DNA from: Halobacillus sp. A1
GTDB taxonomy: Bacteria > Bacillota > Bacilli > Bacillales > Halobacillaceae
Length of the DNA: 64,000 nt
NCBI RefSeq assembly: GCF_024189295.1
Contig: NZ_JAIZEN010000012.1
Location: forward strand, 1 to 64,000
Direction of reading: 5' to 3'
The notes beneath the pieces are model-generated. The model worked only from the letters and a program-made list of their open reading frames with translations, searched no databases and was not told the DNA's origin. The position numbers were made by a program, and so were the translations under genes. Shown here piece after piece: positions 49,687-59,264 of this stretch. Positions within the stretch are counted from its first letter, which is position 1. Each line of letters starts with the position of its first letter.

Positions 49687-50862
49687 TTACCGGTTGTGAG
49701 TGAACGTACCTTGAAAGGCATTATAGTAAATCTCTTTTATGCCTTTTTCATCTAATTGTTTCGGGCTTCTTTTCAGCAGCCTGGCTTGTTTAAGAGCGTT
49801 TTCAGATAGCGACTCTATGTCTTCTCTTTGGATGTTATAGGCGATGAGCTTCGTTGGTAAGCCCACATCCTCGACAAGGTAAAATAAAGCCTGGACCGTG
49901 TCCTGGGCGATCGTCCGACGGTCTTTGCCTTCGGTCGGCACACCCATCACGTCAGCGACTTTCACTAGTTTATCGAGACACGCCGGCCAGATGCTGTCAT
50001 AGACGTAAGGCAGCAATACTGCATTGGATTCACCGTGGGGGATCTTGAATTGACCGCCGAGTGGGTAGGCTAATGCATGGACGCCCGCGACGCCTGCATT
50101 GTAAAAGCTGAGACCGGCGATTAAGCTTCCTGACGCCATTTGCTCTCGTGCTTCCCTGTCCGCTCCATTCCAGACGGCGGTCCTAATATTAGCTGTGATT
50201 TTGCCGATCGCCTCTAACGCCAGCGAATCGGTAAGAGGCGTCGACTGAGTTGAAGTATAGGCTTCTAAAGCATGAACAAGCGCATCTACGCCACTCGCAG
50301 CGGTTACTTTTTGCGGCAGTGTGTAAGTTAATAACGGGTCGACGATCGCATAGTCAGCAAGCAGATAATCGTGGGTGATGACGTCCTTCGTATCCTTCAG
50401 GGAGAATACGGAAATATCGGTCACCTCCGAACCTGTGCCTGCGGTCGTAGGGATGAGCACTTTAGGGACTCCCTGGCGTTTTAATACCTTCTCTCCGTTT
50501 AGGTTCAAGTACTCATGGATCTCCCCTGGGTTCTCAAGCAGGACGGACACGGCCTTGGCAAGGTCGAGCGCACTCCCTCCGCCTATGCCAATGACGAGTT
50601 CCGGCTGGTAGTGGCGGGCTTGTTCGACCGCTTGATCCGCCGTTTCAATCGGCAGCTCCGCTACGACGTCTGAGATGACGTTCCATTCTATCTCCTTCTC
50701 GCGTAATAATTCTATAACGGGCTCTATAATTTTAAGTTCTTCGAGCATCGGGTCCGTGACGATCAGGGCGTTCTTGACGTCGAGTGTTTCGATGATGTCG
50801 GTCAGCTTATGTAAGGACTCTTCTCCATAGTAAATGTGTTTCGGTGAAATGAATGGATAGAT
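49687..50862 (-). CDS. Iron-containing alcohol dehydrogenase, apparent AUC start
   Basis: A group III Fe-dependent alcohol dehydrogenase. The NAD-binding GIGGGSALDLAKAVSVLLEN, TTAGTGSEVTDISVFSL and metal-ligand blocks SGVDALVHALEAYTS (Asp, His) and VHALAYPLGGQFKIPHGE (two His) are intact. The first canonical start is the ATG at 50748 (353 residues), but homologous sequence continues upstream in frame (SPKHIYYGEESLHKLTDIIE, then TLDVKNALIVTDP) to an ATC at 50862, seven bases after GAAGGAG. That gives 391 residues, the normal length. Either AUC initiates or the start codon is mutated. Forms an operon with the thioesterase. Confidence 0.85.
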   Translation of the reverse strand: MYPFISPKHIYYGEESLHKLTDIIETLDVKNALIVTDPMLEELKIIEPVIELLREKEIEWNVISDVVAELPIETADQAVEQARHYQPELVIGIGGGSALDLAKAVSVLLENPGEIHEYLNLNGEKVLKRQGVPKVLIPTTAGTGSEVTDISVFSLKDTKDVITHDYLLADYAIVDPLLTYTLPQKVTAASGVDALVHALEAYTSTQSTPLTDSLALEAIGKITANIRTAVWNGADREAREQMASGSLIAGLSFYNAGVAGVHALAYPLGGQFKIPHGESNAVLLPYVYDSIWPACLDKLVKVADVMGVPTEGKDRRTIAQDTVQALFYLVEDVGLPTKLIAYNIQREDIESLSENALKQARLLKRSPKQLDEKGIKEIYYNAFQGTFTHNR

Positions 50863-51054
50863 ACGATCACTCCTTCACGATTTAGGTAACGCTTCCAATA
50901 TATTGATTTTAAAATGGGTACGTATGAACGTCAAATATTATAAAGGATGTGCAGCAGGTGCTTTTGAGTAAAAGTCTACGTGAAGCTGATTCCCCGCCTC
51001 TCCCTCGCGCTGATAAAGTTTGATATAATTTCCATAGAAAGCGTGGTGAGTTCG

Positions 51055-51744
51055 TTGTTTAACATTTTACTTATTGAAGATGATGCCTCCCTTTTTAAAG
51101 AAATCCAGGAGCGGCTGGCTCAGTGGGAATATAACGTTTACGGAATTGAAAACTTTCATGACATTATGGGCGTGTTTACGAGCGTACAGCCTGATTTAGT
51201 GATCATCGATATCCAGCTGCCGAAGTTTGACGGCTTCCACTGGTGCCGGATGATTCGCGAGCATTCGAATGTGCCGATCATCTTCTTATCGTCCCGGGAC
51301 CACCCGACAGACATGGTCATGTCGATGAACCTCGGAGCGGATGATTTCGTGCAGAAGCCGTTTCATTTTGACGTGTTGATTGCTAAGATCCAGGCGATTT
51401 TGCGCCGTGTTTATAACTATAGTACGGAATCGCCGGAGCTAAAGACGTGGCTCGGAGCGACGGTCGATTTTCAGCGGAACCGGGTTACGAATGAGCAGGG
51501 AATGATGGAGCTGACCAAAAACGAGATGCTCATATTGAAGCTTCTGATGGAACGCAAGAATCAGATCGTCAGCCGGGACGAGATCATGAATCGGTTGTGG
51601 GATGACCAGCGGTTTGTCAGTGACAATACGCTGACGGTCAATGTGAACCGGCTTCGGAAAAAGTTAGCGGAGCTCGATCTTGGTGATGCGATTGAAACGA
51701 AGGTCGGCCAGGGGTATATGGCAGTCGATCAGGTGAGCGGATGA
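51055..51744 (+). CDS. bceR: BceR-type response regulator
   Basis: A 229-residue OmpR-family response regulator: receiver domain with acidic pocket LLIEDDASLF, phosphoacceptor Asp in LVIIDIQLPKFDG, and Lys in FVQKPFHFD. A C-terminal winged helix follows (ELTKNEMLILKLLMERKNQI, then VNVNRLRKKL). A TTG start at 51055 gives the natural N-terminus; GGTGAG lies 4 bases upstream. It overlaps the kinase start by 4 bases. Together with the BceAB-type transporter downstream it should sense cell-wall-active peptides. Confidence 0.9.
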   Translation: MFNILLIEDDASLFKEIQERLAQWEYNVYGIENFHDIMGVFTSVQPDLVIIDIQLPKFDGFHWCRMIREHSNVPIIFLSSRDHPTDMVMSMNLGADDFVQKPFHFDVLIAKIQAILRRVYNYSTESPELKTWLGATVDFQRNRVTNEQGMMELTKNEMLILKLLMERKNQIVSRDEIMNRLWDDQRFVSDNTLTVNVNRLRKKLAELDLGDAIETKVGQGYMAVDQVSG

Positions 51745-52748
51745 TTCGTACATTCTTAAAGGAGCGCCGGAGCTGGCTGCTTGTTTTTGTGCTGCTGCAG
51801 CTGCTCGCTTTGCTGATTGCGTATCTTGATTCCGCCATGACTTATCCCGCTATGTTGTACTATGTGTTTTTGTCGACGGTGCTGTTTACGACATTTGTAA
51901 TTGTTCGCTATCCGCGTGAGACGAAGTTTTTCAAAGAGCTTGAGGAACGAAAGCATGACCTTGATCTTACAAGCCTGCCTGAGCCCGAGAGGCCGTTTGA
52001 ATATTTGATCGATCACAACATCACCGAGCCGATCATGGAGCTGCAGGAGAAATCATCAGCTCATCACTTACGGCTTGAACAGGAGAAAGATGAGCTGCTC
52101 TCCTGGATTCATGAAGTGAAAACGCCATTGACGGCGATGCACTTGATCATCGATCGAGTGGAAGACCGCGAGCTGAAGGCGCAGCTGACACACGAATGGC
52201 TGCGTGTGCACCTGTTGCTGGATCAACAGCTGCATCAGAAGCGTATGCCTTTCATCGAAAATGATTTATATGTAGAAAAAGTGGAGCTCGAGCCGCTCCT
52301 GCACAGTGAAATCAATACGCTGCGTTCGTGGTGTATGCAGAAAGGAATCGGGTTCGATGTGGACCTTTCTATTACCACCGTACTCAGCGACGCCAAATGG
52401 CTCGGCTTTATCCTACGCCAGCTGCTGACGAATGCCGTGAAATACAGCGAGCAAGGCTCTGACATTACCGTCATAAGCCGCGAGCACAAAGGTCAAGCCA
52501 GCCTGCAAGTCATCGATCGCGGACGCGGCATTGAACCACGTGACCTGCCTCGCATCTTCGAGAAAGGCTTCACGTCAACGAGCCAGCACCACGATACCGC
52601 TGCTACCGGCATGGGCCTTTATTTAGCGAAAAAATCCGCAGCACCGCTTCACATCGAAATCGATGTTCAATCGACGCCCGGGTCTGGCGCCACTTTTACG
52701 CTCACCTTTCCGAAAGCGAACGAATTCATTGAAATCCAGGGCGTGTGA
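51741..52748 (+). CDS. bceS: BceS-type intramembrane-sensing histidine kinase
   Basis: A 335-residue sensor kinase with two N-terminal membrane helices separated by only a few residues (LLVFVLLQLLALLIAYLDSA; MLYYVFLSTVLFTTFVIV) and no extracellular sensor domain. This is the mark of BceS-like kinases that take their signal from the cognate ABC transporter. H-box SWIHEVKTPLTAMHLIID (His near 125), N-box RQLLTNAVKYSEQG, G-box RGRGIEPRDLPRIFEKGF and GMGLYLAKK are intact. Confidence 0.92.
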   Translation: MIRTFLKERRSWLLVFVLLQLLALLIAYLDSAMTYPAMLYYVFLSTVLFTTFVIVRYPRETKFFKELEERKHDLDLTSLPEPERPFEYLIDHNITEPIMELQEKSSAHHLRLEQEKDELLSWIHEVKTPLTAMHLIIDRVEDRELKAQLTHEWLRVHLLLDQQLHQKRMPFIENDLYVEKVELEPLLHSEINTLRSWCMQKGIGFDVDLSITTVLSDAKWLGFILRQLLTNAVKYSEQGSDITVISREHKGQASLQVIDRGRGIEPRDLPRIFEKGFTSTSQHHDTAATGMGLYLAKKSAAPLHIEIDVQSTPGSGATFTLTFPKANEFIEIQGV

Positions 52749-52760
52749 CAAAAATGTCAC
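52745..52760. promoter_or_regulatory. BceR-type operator
   Basis: GTGACA-AAAA-TGTCAC is a perfect 6-4-6 inverted repeat overlapping the bceS stop and about 90 bases before bceA. It matches the spaced TNACA-N4-TGTNA form of Bce-type regulator sites. A TACAAT -10 box follows at 52813-52818. Confidence 0.75.
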
Positions 52761-52847
52761 TCGCTTTTCTTTTTTGTTCGGTGAATGAAAGGACTCTCCC
52801 TGCCGGAACTTATACAATAGGGGTATCACGAAAACCGGGGGTACAAT

Positions 52848-53609
52848 ATGAACATACTGGAAGCTCATAAAATCCATAAAAGCTACGGAAATAAATTCAC
52901 CAAGCAAGAAGTATTAAAAGGCATTGACGTAAACATCGAGAAAGGCGAATTCGTGACGATCATGGGTGCGTCGGGCTCAGGAAAAACGACGCTGCTGAAC
53001 GTTTTGTCTACCATTGACCGCGTCAGCCATGGAACGATTAAAATCGAAGGCAAGGAATTGACCGGCCAAAAAGAAAAACAGCTGGCGGAATTCAGAAAGC
53101 ACCACCTTGGCTTCATTTTTCAAGAATATAACCTGCTCGATACATTGACGGTCAAAGAAAATATCCTGCTGCCGTTATCGATTTCAAAAGTATCGAAAAA
53201 AGCAGCTAATGAAAAATTCCAGGCGGTGGCAGCTGAGCTCGGTATTGAAGATGTCGCGCACAAATATCCGAATGAAATTTCCGGCGGACAGAAGCAGCGA
53301 ACGTCAGCCGCACGATCCTTCATTCATGAGCCGAGCATTATTTTTGCCGATGAACCGACCGGCGCGCTCGATTCCAAGTCGGCCTCGGATTTGTTAGATA
53401 AAATGAGCAGCTTAAATGACAAGCGGCAGGCAACCATTGTGATGGTGTCTCACGATCCGGTCGCTGCCAGCTACAGCAGCCGCGTTATCTTTATTAAGGA
53501 TGGCAGCATCTATACTCAATTGAACAAAGGCGATCAGACGCGCCAGACGTTCCTGAAGGATATTATCAAAACGCAGGGCGTGCTCGGCGGGGTGCACTAT
53601 GAGCATTAA
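52848..53609 (+). CDS. bceA: BceA-type ABC transporter ATPase
   Basis: A 253-residue ABC ATPase: Walker [17 protein letters not shown] near residue 40, Q-loop [20 protein letters not shown], signature [15 protein letters not shown], Walker [18 protein letters not shown] and H-loop [15 protein letters not shown]. It is the MacB/BceA type that powers target protection against peptide antibiotics. It has its own promoter region with a BceR-type operator, and overlaps the permease gene by 11 bases. Confidence 0.93.
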   Translation: MNILEAHKIHKSYGNKFTKQEVLKGIDVNIEKGEFVTIMGASGSGKTTLLNVLSTIDRVSHGTIKIEGKELTGQKEKQLAEFRKHHLGFIFQEYNLLDTLTVKENILLPLSISKVSKKAANEKFQAVAAELGIEDVAHKYPNEISGGQKQRTSAARSFIHEPSIIFADEPTGALDSKSASDLLDKMSSLNDKRQATIVMVSHDPVAASYSSRVIFIKDGSIYTQLNKGDQTRQTFLKDIIKTQGVLGGVHYEH

Positions 53610-55539
53610 TCAACTCATTTTCCGCAATTTGAAAAAGAACCTGAAGAACTACTACTTGTATGTATTTGCTTTAACATTCAGCGTCGCGCTTTACTTTTCA
53701 TTTGTTACTTTGCAATACGAGCCTTCGATGGATGAAGCGACCGGTTCGATTAGAGGGGCAGCCGCCGTAAGAGCCGCTTCGGTTTTACTCGTTGCCATCA
53801 TTGCCATCTTCCTTTTTTATGCGAATAATTTATTCATTAGACGGCGCAGTCAGGAAATCGGCTTATTCCAGCTGATCGGGATGACAAAAAATCGCATTTT
53901 CAGCATATTAAGCATCGAAAATCTGATGATCTATTTCGGATCGCTGCTGCTCGGGACGCTGCTCGGCTTTTCCATATCCAAACTCGTCACCATGACGCTG
54001 TTTAAAATTATGGAAGTCGATGATGTGGCTGCCCTCAGCTTCTCGTTTCCAGCTTTTCTGCAGACGATGATCGTGTTTGCCGCCATCTATGCCGTGATTA
54101 TGCTGATGAATTATTGGTTTATTAAACGACAGAGTATCCTCTCTTTGTTTCATGTAAAATCAAAAACCGAAGGACGAGTGAAGAACATCTCGATTTTCGA
54201 AATCCTGATGGGGATCCTCGGAATCGGACTGATCGCGACGGGATATTATGTATCCTCTAAATTATTTGACGGTGATTTCACCTCGATCAACACGCTGTTC
54301 ATGGTGATGATCTTCATCCTCGCCTCCGTCATTATCGGGACGTACTTTTTCTACAAAGGATCAGTACGGTTTGTCGCCAATCTCATCCGTAAAAACAAAA
54401 GCGGCTATTTGAACATTAATGAGGTGCTCTCCCTTTCCTCAATCATGTTCCGCATGAAATCGAATGCGCTGCTGCTTACGATCATTACGACGATTTCCGC
54501 TTTAGCTATCGGACTATTGTCATTAAGTTATATTTCTTACTATTCCGCTGAAAAAACAGCCGAAGCCAGTACCCCTGCCGATTTCACGGTTGTCACGGAA
54601 GAAGCAGCCGATGAGCTCGGGCAGACCTTTTCTGAAAACGGCATCGAGTATAGCGAAGAGAGGATCGAAGTCGTTATCGCAGAGGCGGATATCACTAATA
54701 TCGTTGGAGCCAACTTACAGGAAATCAGCTTAAATGACGGCATTACGGATATGGCCTTCATCAGTGAGGAAGCCGCGGATATGGACATCCAGGAGACGGA
54801 AACCCGATTTACCGGGTACAATGATGCCTTACAGCAATTGATGAACCTGGAGGATTCCGGGGACATCGTCATCCATACAGCGAATGAAAATTTAGAACAG
54901 CAATATACCGGCCTTGCCGAAGAAGACCTGCTTCCCACTTACTTTACTGGCGGATTTCCTACAGCCGTTGTTGATGAAAAAACGTTCGACATCCTATCCA
55001 ATGACATCGATGAGGACATTCAGCGTGAGTCGTCCCTGTATATCGGACTTCAATTAGAAGAAGGCGAAAACAGAGCAGAAGCGGATGAGCTATTTCAAAG
55101 CCTGGCCATCAGTGAAGAATACGGCAATGACTCTCAATATGACAGCGAACGCATGCAGAAGCAGAACATGGGACTCGTCATGTTTATCGTCGGATTCCTC
55201 GGCCTCGCGTTTCTGATCACCTCGGGCTGCGTATTATACTTTAAGCAAATGGAAGAAAGCGAAGAAGAACAGCCGAACTACACGATCTTAAGAAAGCTCG
55301 GCTATACCCGCCATGACTTGTTAAAAGGAATCCAGGGCAAGCAGGTGTTCAACTTTGGAATCCCTCTGCTCATCGGACTGCTGCACAGCTATTTTGCCGT
55401 TCAATCCGGCTGGTTCTTCTTCGGAACCGAACTCTGGACTCCGATGCTGCTTGTGATGGGGGTGTATACGGGACTGTATTCGATTTTTGGACTGTTGTCG
55501 GTCTTGTATTATAAGAAAGTCATTAGAGAATCCCTGTAA
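53599..55539 (+). CDS. bceB: BceB-type ABC permease
   Basis: A 646-residue FtsX/MacB-superfamily permease, exactly the size of Bacillus BceB. The order is: first helix, FtsX domain with three helices (residues ~50-180), two more helix pairs, a large extracellular domain (residues ~320-530, very acidic here) between helices 7 and 8, and a C-terminal FtsX domain. The extracellular domain confers ligand specificity for bacitracin, lantibiotics or similar peptides. The acidity fits a salt-adapted host. It forms the resistance and sensing unit with BceA and BceS. Confidence 0.93.
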   Translation: MSINQLIFRNLKKNLKNYYLYVFALTFSVALYFSFVTLQYEPSMDEATGSIRGAAAVRAASVLLVAIIAIFLFYANNLFIRRRSQEIGLFQLIGMTKNRIFSILSIENLMIYFGSLLLGTLLGFSISKLVTMTLFKIMEVDDVAALSFSFPAFLQTMIVFAAIYAVIMLMNYWFIKRQSILSLFHVKSKTEGRVKNISIFEILMGILGIGLIATGYYVSSKLFDGDFTSINTLFMVMIFILASVIIGTYFFYKGSVRFVANLIRKNKSGYLNINEVLSLSSIMFRMKSNALLLTIITTISALAIGLLSLSYISYYSAEKTAEASTPADFTVVTEEAADELGQTFSENGIEYSEERIEVVIAEADITNIVGANLQEISLNDGITDMAFISEEAADMDIQETETRFTGYNDALQQLMNLEDSGDIVIHTANENLEQQYTGLAEEDLLPTYFTGGFPTAVVDEKTFDILSNDIDEDIQRESSLYIGLQLEEGENRAEADELFQSLAISEEYGNDSQYDSERMQKQNMGLVMFIVGFLGLAFLITSGCVLYFKQMEESEEEQPNYTILRKLGYTRHDLLKGIQGKQVFNFGIPLLIGLLHSYFAVQSGWFFFGTELWTPMLLVMGVYTGLYSIFGLLSVLYYKKVIRESL

Positions 55540-55540
55540 A

Positions 55541-55579
55541 AAAAAGGATCCAGAGCTGCCATCGCTCTGGATCCTTTTT
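55541..55579. terminator. Bidirectional terminator
   Basis: AAAAAGGATCCAGAG / CTCTGGATCCTTTTT stem between bceB and the convergent Nudix gene. Confidence 0.85.
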
Positions 55580-55582
55580 CAT

Positions 55583-56200
55583 TTATTCGATGGAGTCTAC
55601 GAAAGCCGCAAGGATCCTCGCTGTCAGTCCCCAGATCACCCGGCTTTCATATTGATAAAAATACTCTTCCATTTTCCGAGTCTGCCACTCATAATCCTCA
55701 CCGTTCGCAATCAAATCATAAGGAAAGCCATCCTCAGGCTTCACTTCAAAATTCACATAGTGAACCTCCGGCTTTGTATGTCTAAAAAAGGAAAGCGGCA
55801 CCGTAAACACCTCTTCCACCTCAGCAGGATTAGACTGTATGTTTTCCTCTGTACAGTCCAGAAAGCCGACATACGTATCGACCATCATTCGGCCAAAAGG
55901 AGAAAGCATGTAGTCGAATGGATACACCTCGCCAAAGTCCCCATCCTCAATGCCGAGCTCCTCTTTTGCTTCCCTTACCGCAGCCTCCTGCGGCGATTCC
56001 ATCCGGTCTACTTTTCCCCCGGGAAAACAAATCTCACCTGGCTGCCTTCTCATCTCAAGCGAACGTACTTCAAACAATAAGTGAAGCTCTCCGTCCTTTT
56101 CGATGAGAGGAATAAGAATAGAAAAGTGGTTCAATTCCTTCTGGCCGATTACGGAGGGTGTGTGATTTTTTAATATATGTGTAATCGCTTTTCGTTCCAT
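55583..56200 (-). CDS. Nudix hydrolase, CoA pyrophosphatase type (NudL/YeaB)
   Basis: A 205-residue Nudix hydrolase. The extended UPF0035/CoA motif LEMRRQPGEICFPGGKVDRM precedes the Nudix box, which continues ESPQEAAVREAKEELGIEDG. This arrangement marks coenzyme A pyrophosphatases, which cleave CoA derivatives to phosphopantetheine and 3',5'-ADP. The ATG at 56200 follows GGGTGG; an ATG three codons earlier is less well spaced. Single gene, convergent with bceB. Confidence 0.88.
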   Translation of the reverse strand: MERKAITHILKNHTPSVIGQKELNHFSILIPLIEKDGELHLLFEVRSLEMRRQPGEICFPGGKVDRMESPQEAAVREAKEELGIEDGDFGEVYPFDYMLSPFGRMMVDTYVGFLDCTEENIQSNPAEVEEVFTVPLSFFRHTKPEVHYVNFEVKPEDGFPYDLIANGEDYEWQTRKMEEYFYQYESRVIWGLTARILAAFVDSIE

Positions 56201-56349
56201 GATTTCCACCCTTTTTTACGAAATAGTCATAGGTTCATTATACGCTGATGAGCCGGGGGTTTACAGAATATCGCTTCTTTCTGCCAGTAAAACCTGAATT
56301 CTGTATGAATCCACACTTCTAGGAAATTATAAAATCAGGAGGGATGACG

Positions 56350-56715
56350 ATGAATGAGCGATCTTTATCCGTAGAGGAATTCAATGAGCTGCTGCAGAAG
56401 TGGAGCGGTCAAACGATTAGAATCATGAAACACGAGCTGGATGACCTGGACAGGGTGGTCATGGAATTGAAGGACATTTCCTATGAAACGAATACGAGAC
56501 GATCCGATCAATATGAAGCGATGCATACGTTACTGCTGAATGGGACGGGGATTACGGAAACCGTCGCTTCCAACATGCAGCCGCTTCCCGACTCGACGTA
56601 TGAAATACCGCTCGAAGACTCGACGTTGTACAAATTCGACAATCAGCGCTTTTCCCTGCTTACCGACAGAGGGACGTATACCATAGAAGTCGCTTCAGAA
56701 AATTATCTGCCCTAG
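56350..56715 (+). CDS. Hypothetical protein (121 aa)
   Basis: A 121-residue soluble protein: helical N-terminus (VEEFNELLQKWSGQTIRIMK), then beta-rich segments ending TDRGTYTIEVASENYLP. Found in this form mainly in Bacillaceae to my recollection; no function known. AGGAGGG lies 7 bases before the ATG at 56350 and touches the earlier ATG at 56344. A terminator follows. Confidence 0.6.
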   Translation: MNERSLSVEEFNELLQKWSGQTIRIMKHELDDLDRVVMELKDISYETNTRRSDQYEAMHTLLLNGTGITETVASNMQPLPDSTYEIPLEDSTLYKFDNQRFSLLTDRGTYTIEVASENYLP

Positions 56716-56717
56716 TT

Positions 56718-56749
56718 AAAAACCACCTGAGTGCTCAGGTGGTTTTTGA
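56718..56749 (+). terminator. Terminator
   Basis: AAAACCACCTGAG / CTCAGGTGGTTTTT stem. Confidence 0.85.
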
Positions 56750-56808
56750 TTGCCCTTCACTTTAGGTAAGGTACAATGAAGATAATGAAAAATTTGGGAG
56801 GAATGAGG

Positions 56809-57717
56809 ATGAAAATCGGAATTGTTGGATTGGGAGAAATTGCGAAGAAAGCCTACTTACCCGTTCTTTCCGAAAAAGAAGGAATCGAGCTTGTCCTTTG
56901 CACGAGAAATGAAGAAACACTGAACAAATCAGCCGCCAAATATAAGATCGAGAAAAAGGTCCAGACCGTAGACGAACTCATCGACAAAGAAGTAGATGCG
57001 GCGTTCATCAGTGCCGCGACCGAAGCTCACTTTGAACTCGCCGAAAAGCTGCTCCTAAACGGCATTCATGTTTACATAGACAAACCGATTTCCATGAATT
57101 TTGACGAAACGGAAAAAATCGTCCAGCTTGCCAAAGACAGCGGCAAAGTCGCCATGGTCGGATTTAACAGAAGGTTCATCCCTAAAGTGAATGAACTTAG
57201 AGAAAAAGGAAAACCCAGCCTGATTCTTATTCAAAAAAACAGATTCGCTTCCCCTGACTATGTGCGAAGGTTTGTTGTCGAAGACTTTATCCACGTCGTT
57301 GATACTCTCCGCTTTTTAATGAACACCGACGTCAAGGATGTAAACGTGCAGTGCCTGAAAAAAGGAGAAATACTGGATCATTTGATCATCCAGCTGATCG
57401 GTGACGACTGCACCGCTATGGGCGTCATGAACAGAAATGGCGGCGTCACTGAAGAAATCATCGAATACTCGACCGGCCATGATAAATACGTAGTAAAGAG
57501 TCTCGTGGAAACGACCCACTACCACAATAAAGAAATCAACCTATCCACATTCGGGGACTGGGAACCGACTTTGTATAAGCGCGGCTTCTATCAAATAGCC
57601 GACCACTTTATCGATTGCGTACGAAATAACGAGACGCCTGACCCGTCTATCGAGGATTCGCTTCTCACTCATGACATATGCGAAAGAATTGTCAAAGCGA
57701 TTGACGAAAATGCGTAA
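56809..57717 (+). CDS. Gfo/Idh/MocA-family oxidoreductase
   Basis: A 302-residue NAD(P)-dependent oxidoreductase. The N-terminal Rossmann fold shows KIGIVGLGEIAKKAYLPVLS, AAFISAATEAHFELAEKLLL and the conserved VYIDKPISMNFDETEKI (EKP-type loop as DKP). The second half is the beta-sheet dimerisation domain (VVEDFIHVVDTLRFLM). It is close to the YceM/MviM type. Substrate, probably a sugar or polyol derivative, is not predictable. The ATG at 56809 follows GGGAGG. Confidence 0.87.
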   Translation: MKIGIVGLGEIAKKAYLPVLSEKEGIELVLCTRNEETLNKSAAKYKIEKKVQTVDELIDKEVDAAFISAATEAHFELAEKLLLNGIHVYIDKPISMNFDETEKIVQLAKDSGKVAMVGFNRRFIPKVNELREKGKPSLILIQKNRFASPDYVRRFVVEDFIHVVDTLRFLMNTDVKDVNVQCLKKGEILDHLIIQLIGDDCTAMGVMNRNGGVTEEIIEYSTGHDKYVVKSLVETTHYHNKEINLSTFGDWEPTLYKRGFYQIADHFIDCVRNNETPDPSIEDSLLTHDICERIVKAIDENA

Positions 57718-57721
57718 GCTT

Positions 57722-57753
57722 AAAAGACCTCACGAATTCGTGGGGTTTTCTCA
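57722..57753. terminator. Weak bidirectional terminator
   Basis: AAAAGACCTCACGAA / TTCGTGGGGTTTT stem with one or two mismatches, between convergent genes. Confidence 0.55.
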
Positions 57754-57757
57754 ATGT

Positions 57758-58315
57758 TTAATAGCGACTCAACTCCTCTAAAGAGACACGACCGGCGACT
57801 TCATATCCTTTCCCCCGCCCAAGAGGCTTCACGACGACAGTCCCCATATTAGGTATGGCACCTAACCCTGCATATTCAGGAAAGCTGTGTGCAACAATCA
57901 CTCGATTCGTCCCAGCAGGCGGAGGAAATTCTAAACGTGACTGCACAGAGCGCAGAATGTCAGCCTCCTCTGCCTGCGACACATTCCTGCTCAACCGGTA
58001 CACTTCCACCCAGAAAGGATCGACTTGAACGACCCCACTTCCAAACGCCAGCTCGGCAGTTTCTCTATTTCTGCAAAAAGGACTGGCGAGCACCGGAGCG
58101 ACCAAAGGAATACGTAAACGCCGCAGGGCCGCTCCATAAGCTGCCGCCTGCTTCCTTCCCGCTTCTGATAAATTTCTCTGCGTCGTACAATCCATAAAGG
58201 TAAAATTCATCCCATCTTCTCCTACGGTAGCTTCCGCGTGCCGGGCATACAAAATATACCCGCCTCCCCGCAGCAACGATAAAAGCGATCGATGCTGCGT
58301 GTGACGTACTGCCAT
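57758..58315 (-). CDS. Histidine phosphatase superfamily protein
   Basis: A 185-residue phosphoglycerate-mutase-like protein: the phosphohistidine motif YILYARHAEATVG (RHA near residue 25), ASPFCRNRETAELAF (second Arg/Glu set) and the C-terminal catalytic His in NRVIVAHSFPEY. It resembles secreted or cytosolic SixA/Ais-type phosphatases. No signal peptide is obvious. Substrate unknown. The ATG at 58315 has only a weak GGAAG upstream. Confidence 0.8.
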   Translation of the reverse strand: MAVRHTQHRSLLSLLRGGGYILYARHAEATVGEDGMNFTFMDCTTQRNLSEAGRKQAAAYGAALRRLRIPLVAPVLASPFCRNRETAELAFGSGVVQVDPFWVEVYRLSRNVSQAEEADILRSVQSRLEFPPPAGTNRVIVAHSFPEYAGLGAIPNMGTVVVKPLGRGKGYEVAGRVSLEELSRY

Positions 58316-58428
58316 CGGCTTCCATGTATGATTATTGATTTTTTCCGTGCCTCCTCATAAGAGCTTTTGGAGTCTGATTTTCCAGCAAGTATCATTCTAG
58401 TGTAGTCCTTACTTTTATGAGGCATGAG

Positions 58429-58455
58429 TATAATATTTGATATCTCGAATTCGAG
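58429..58455. promoter_or_regulatory. azoR promoter with MhqR-type palindrome
   Basis: A TATAAT box at 58429-58434 is followed at 58441 by TATCTCGAATTCGAG. It contains the perfect palindrome CTCGAATTCGAG (58444-58455). It agrees with the TATCTCGAATTCGAGATA operator of MhqR, the quinone-responsive MarR repressor that controls azoreductase genes in Bacillus. It sits just downstream of the -10 box, a position suited to repression. Confidence 0.75.
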
Positions 58456-58508
58456 CCATTATACTGAGTACTATGAAAAAATAAGATGTAAACAGGAGGA
58501 TTTCACCC

Positions 58509-59144
58509 ATGAATGTATTAGTCATTAAAGCTAATAACCGTCCAGATGGAATATCTACAAGAATGTATGATACTTTTCTGGAAAATATAAAAGATAACAA
58601 AGAAGTAAACGTCAGCACGTATGACGTGTTCGAGGAAGACACGCCTTACTTCGGTCAGGAAGTCTTCACAGGACTAGGAAAGCAGCACGAAGGCCTGGAG
58701 CTGAACGATACGGAGCAGCGCCTTCTGGATGCTAAACAGAAGGCAAAAGACGTAATCAGCGAAGCAGACGTCGTTGTTGTGGCGTTCCCACTATGGAACT
58801 TCACGATTCCTGCCAAGTTGCAAACGTTCATCGATTATTTAGCAGAAGCTGGCTTCAGCTTTAAATATACAGCAGAAGGTGCGCTTCAACCTCTACTGAC
58901 GGATAAGCGCGTCATCTTCCTGAACGCACGCGGCGGAAATTATTCCGATCCGAACGCGGCTCCACTGGAAATGTCACTCAATTATATGCGCAATATCTTC
59001 GGCGGACACTTCGGCATGAAGGTTGTTGACGAAGTGGTTATCGAAGGTCATGCGGCAGCTCCTGATCAGGCTGATGAGATTATTGAAGAAGGTCTTGAGA
59101 AGGTTGCTAAAGTTGCGTCTGAGCTTTCTTATCAAAACGCGTAA
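58509..59144 (+). CDS. azoR: FMN-dependent NADH-azoreductase
   Basis: A 211-residue flavodoxin-like quinone/azo reductase of the AzoR/AcpD family. It reduces quinones and azo compounds with NADH in two-electron steps and protects thiols. Blocks visible are VLVIKANNRPDGISTRMYDT (FMN phosphate loop), VVAFPLWNFTIPAKLQTFID and FLNARGGNYSDP. ACAGGAGG precedes the ATG. An MhqR-type palindrome in its promoter predicts induction by quinones. Confidence 0.92.
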   Translation: MNVLVIKANNRPDGISTRMYDTFLENIKDNKEVNVSTYDVFEEDTPYFGQEVFTGLGKQHEGLELNDTEQRLLDAKQKAKDVISEADVVVVAFPLWNFTIPAKLQTFIDYLAEAGFSFKYTAEGALQPLLTDKRVIFLNARGGNYSDPNAAPLEMSLNYMRNIFGGHFGMKVVDEVVIEGHAAAPDQADEIIEEGLEKVAKVASELSYQNA

Positions 59145-59159
59145 GAAGTAATGATCATT

Positions 59160-59195
59160 AAAAACCCCCGCCTGGGTGTAGGCGGGGGTTTTTTC
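59160..59195 (+). terminator. Terminator of azoR
   Basis: AACCCCCGCCT / AGGCGGGGGTT stem followed by six T residues. Confidence 0.9.
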
Positions 59196-59264
59196 GAAGG
59201 TAAGATTACTTTAGTAGGTTTTGACGTAGATTAGCCAATCTACACTAAAAAGGATGAAAAACTG

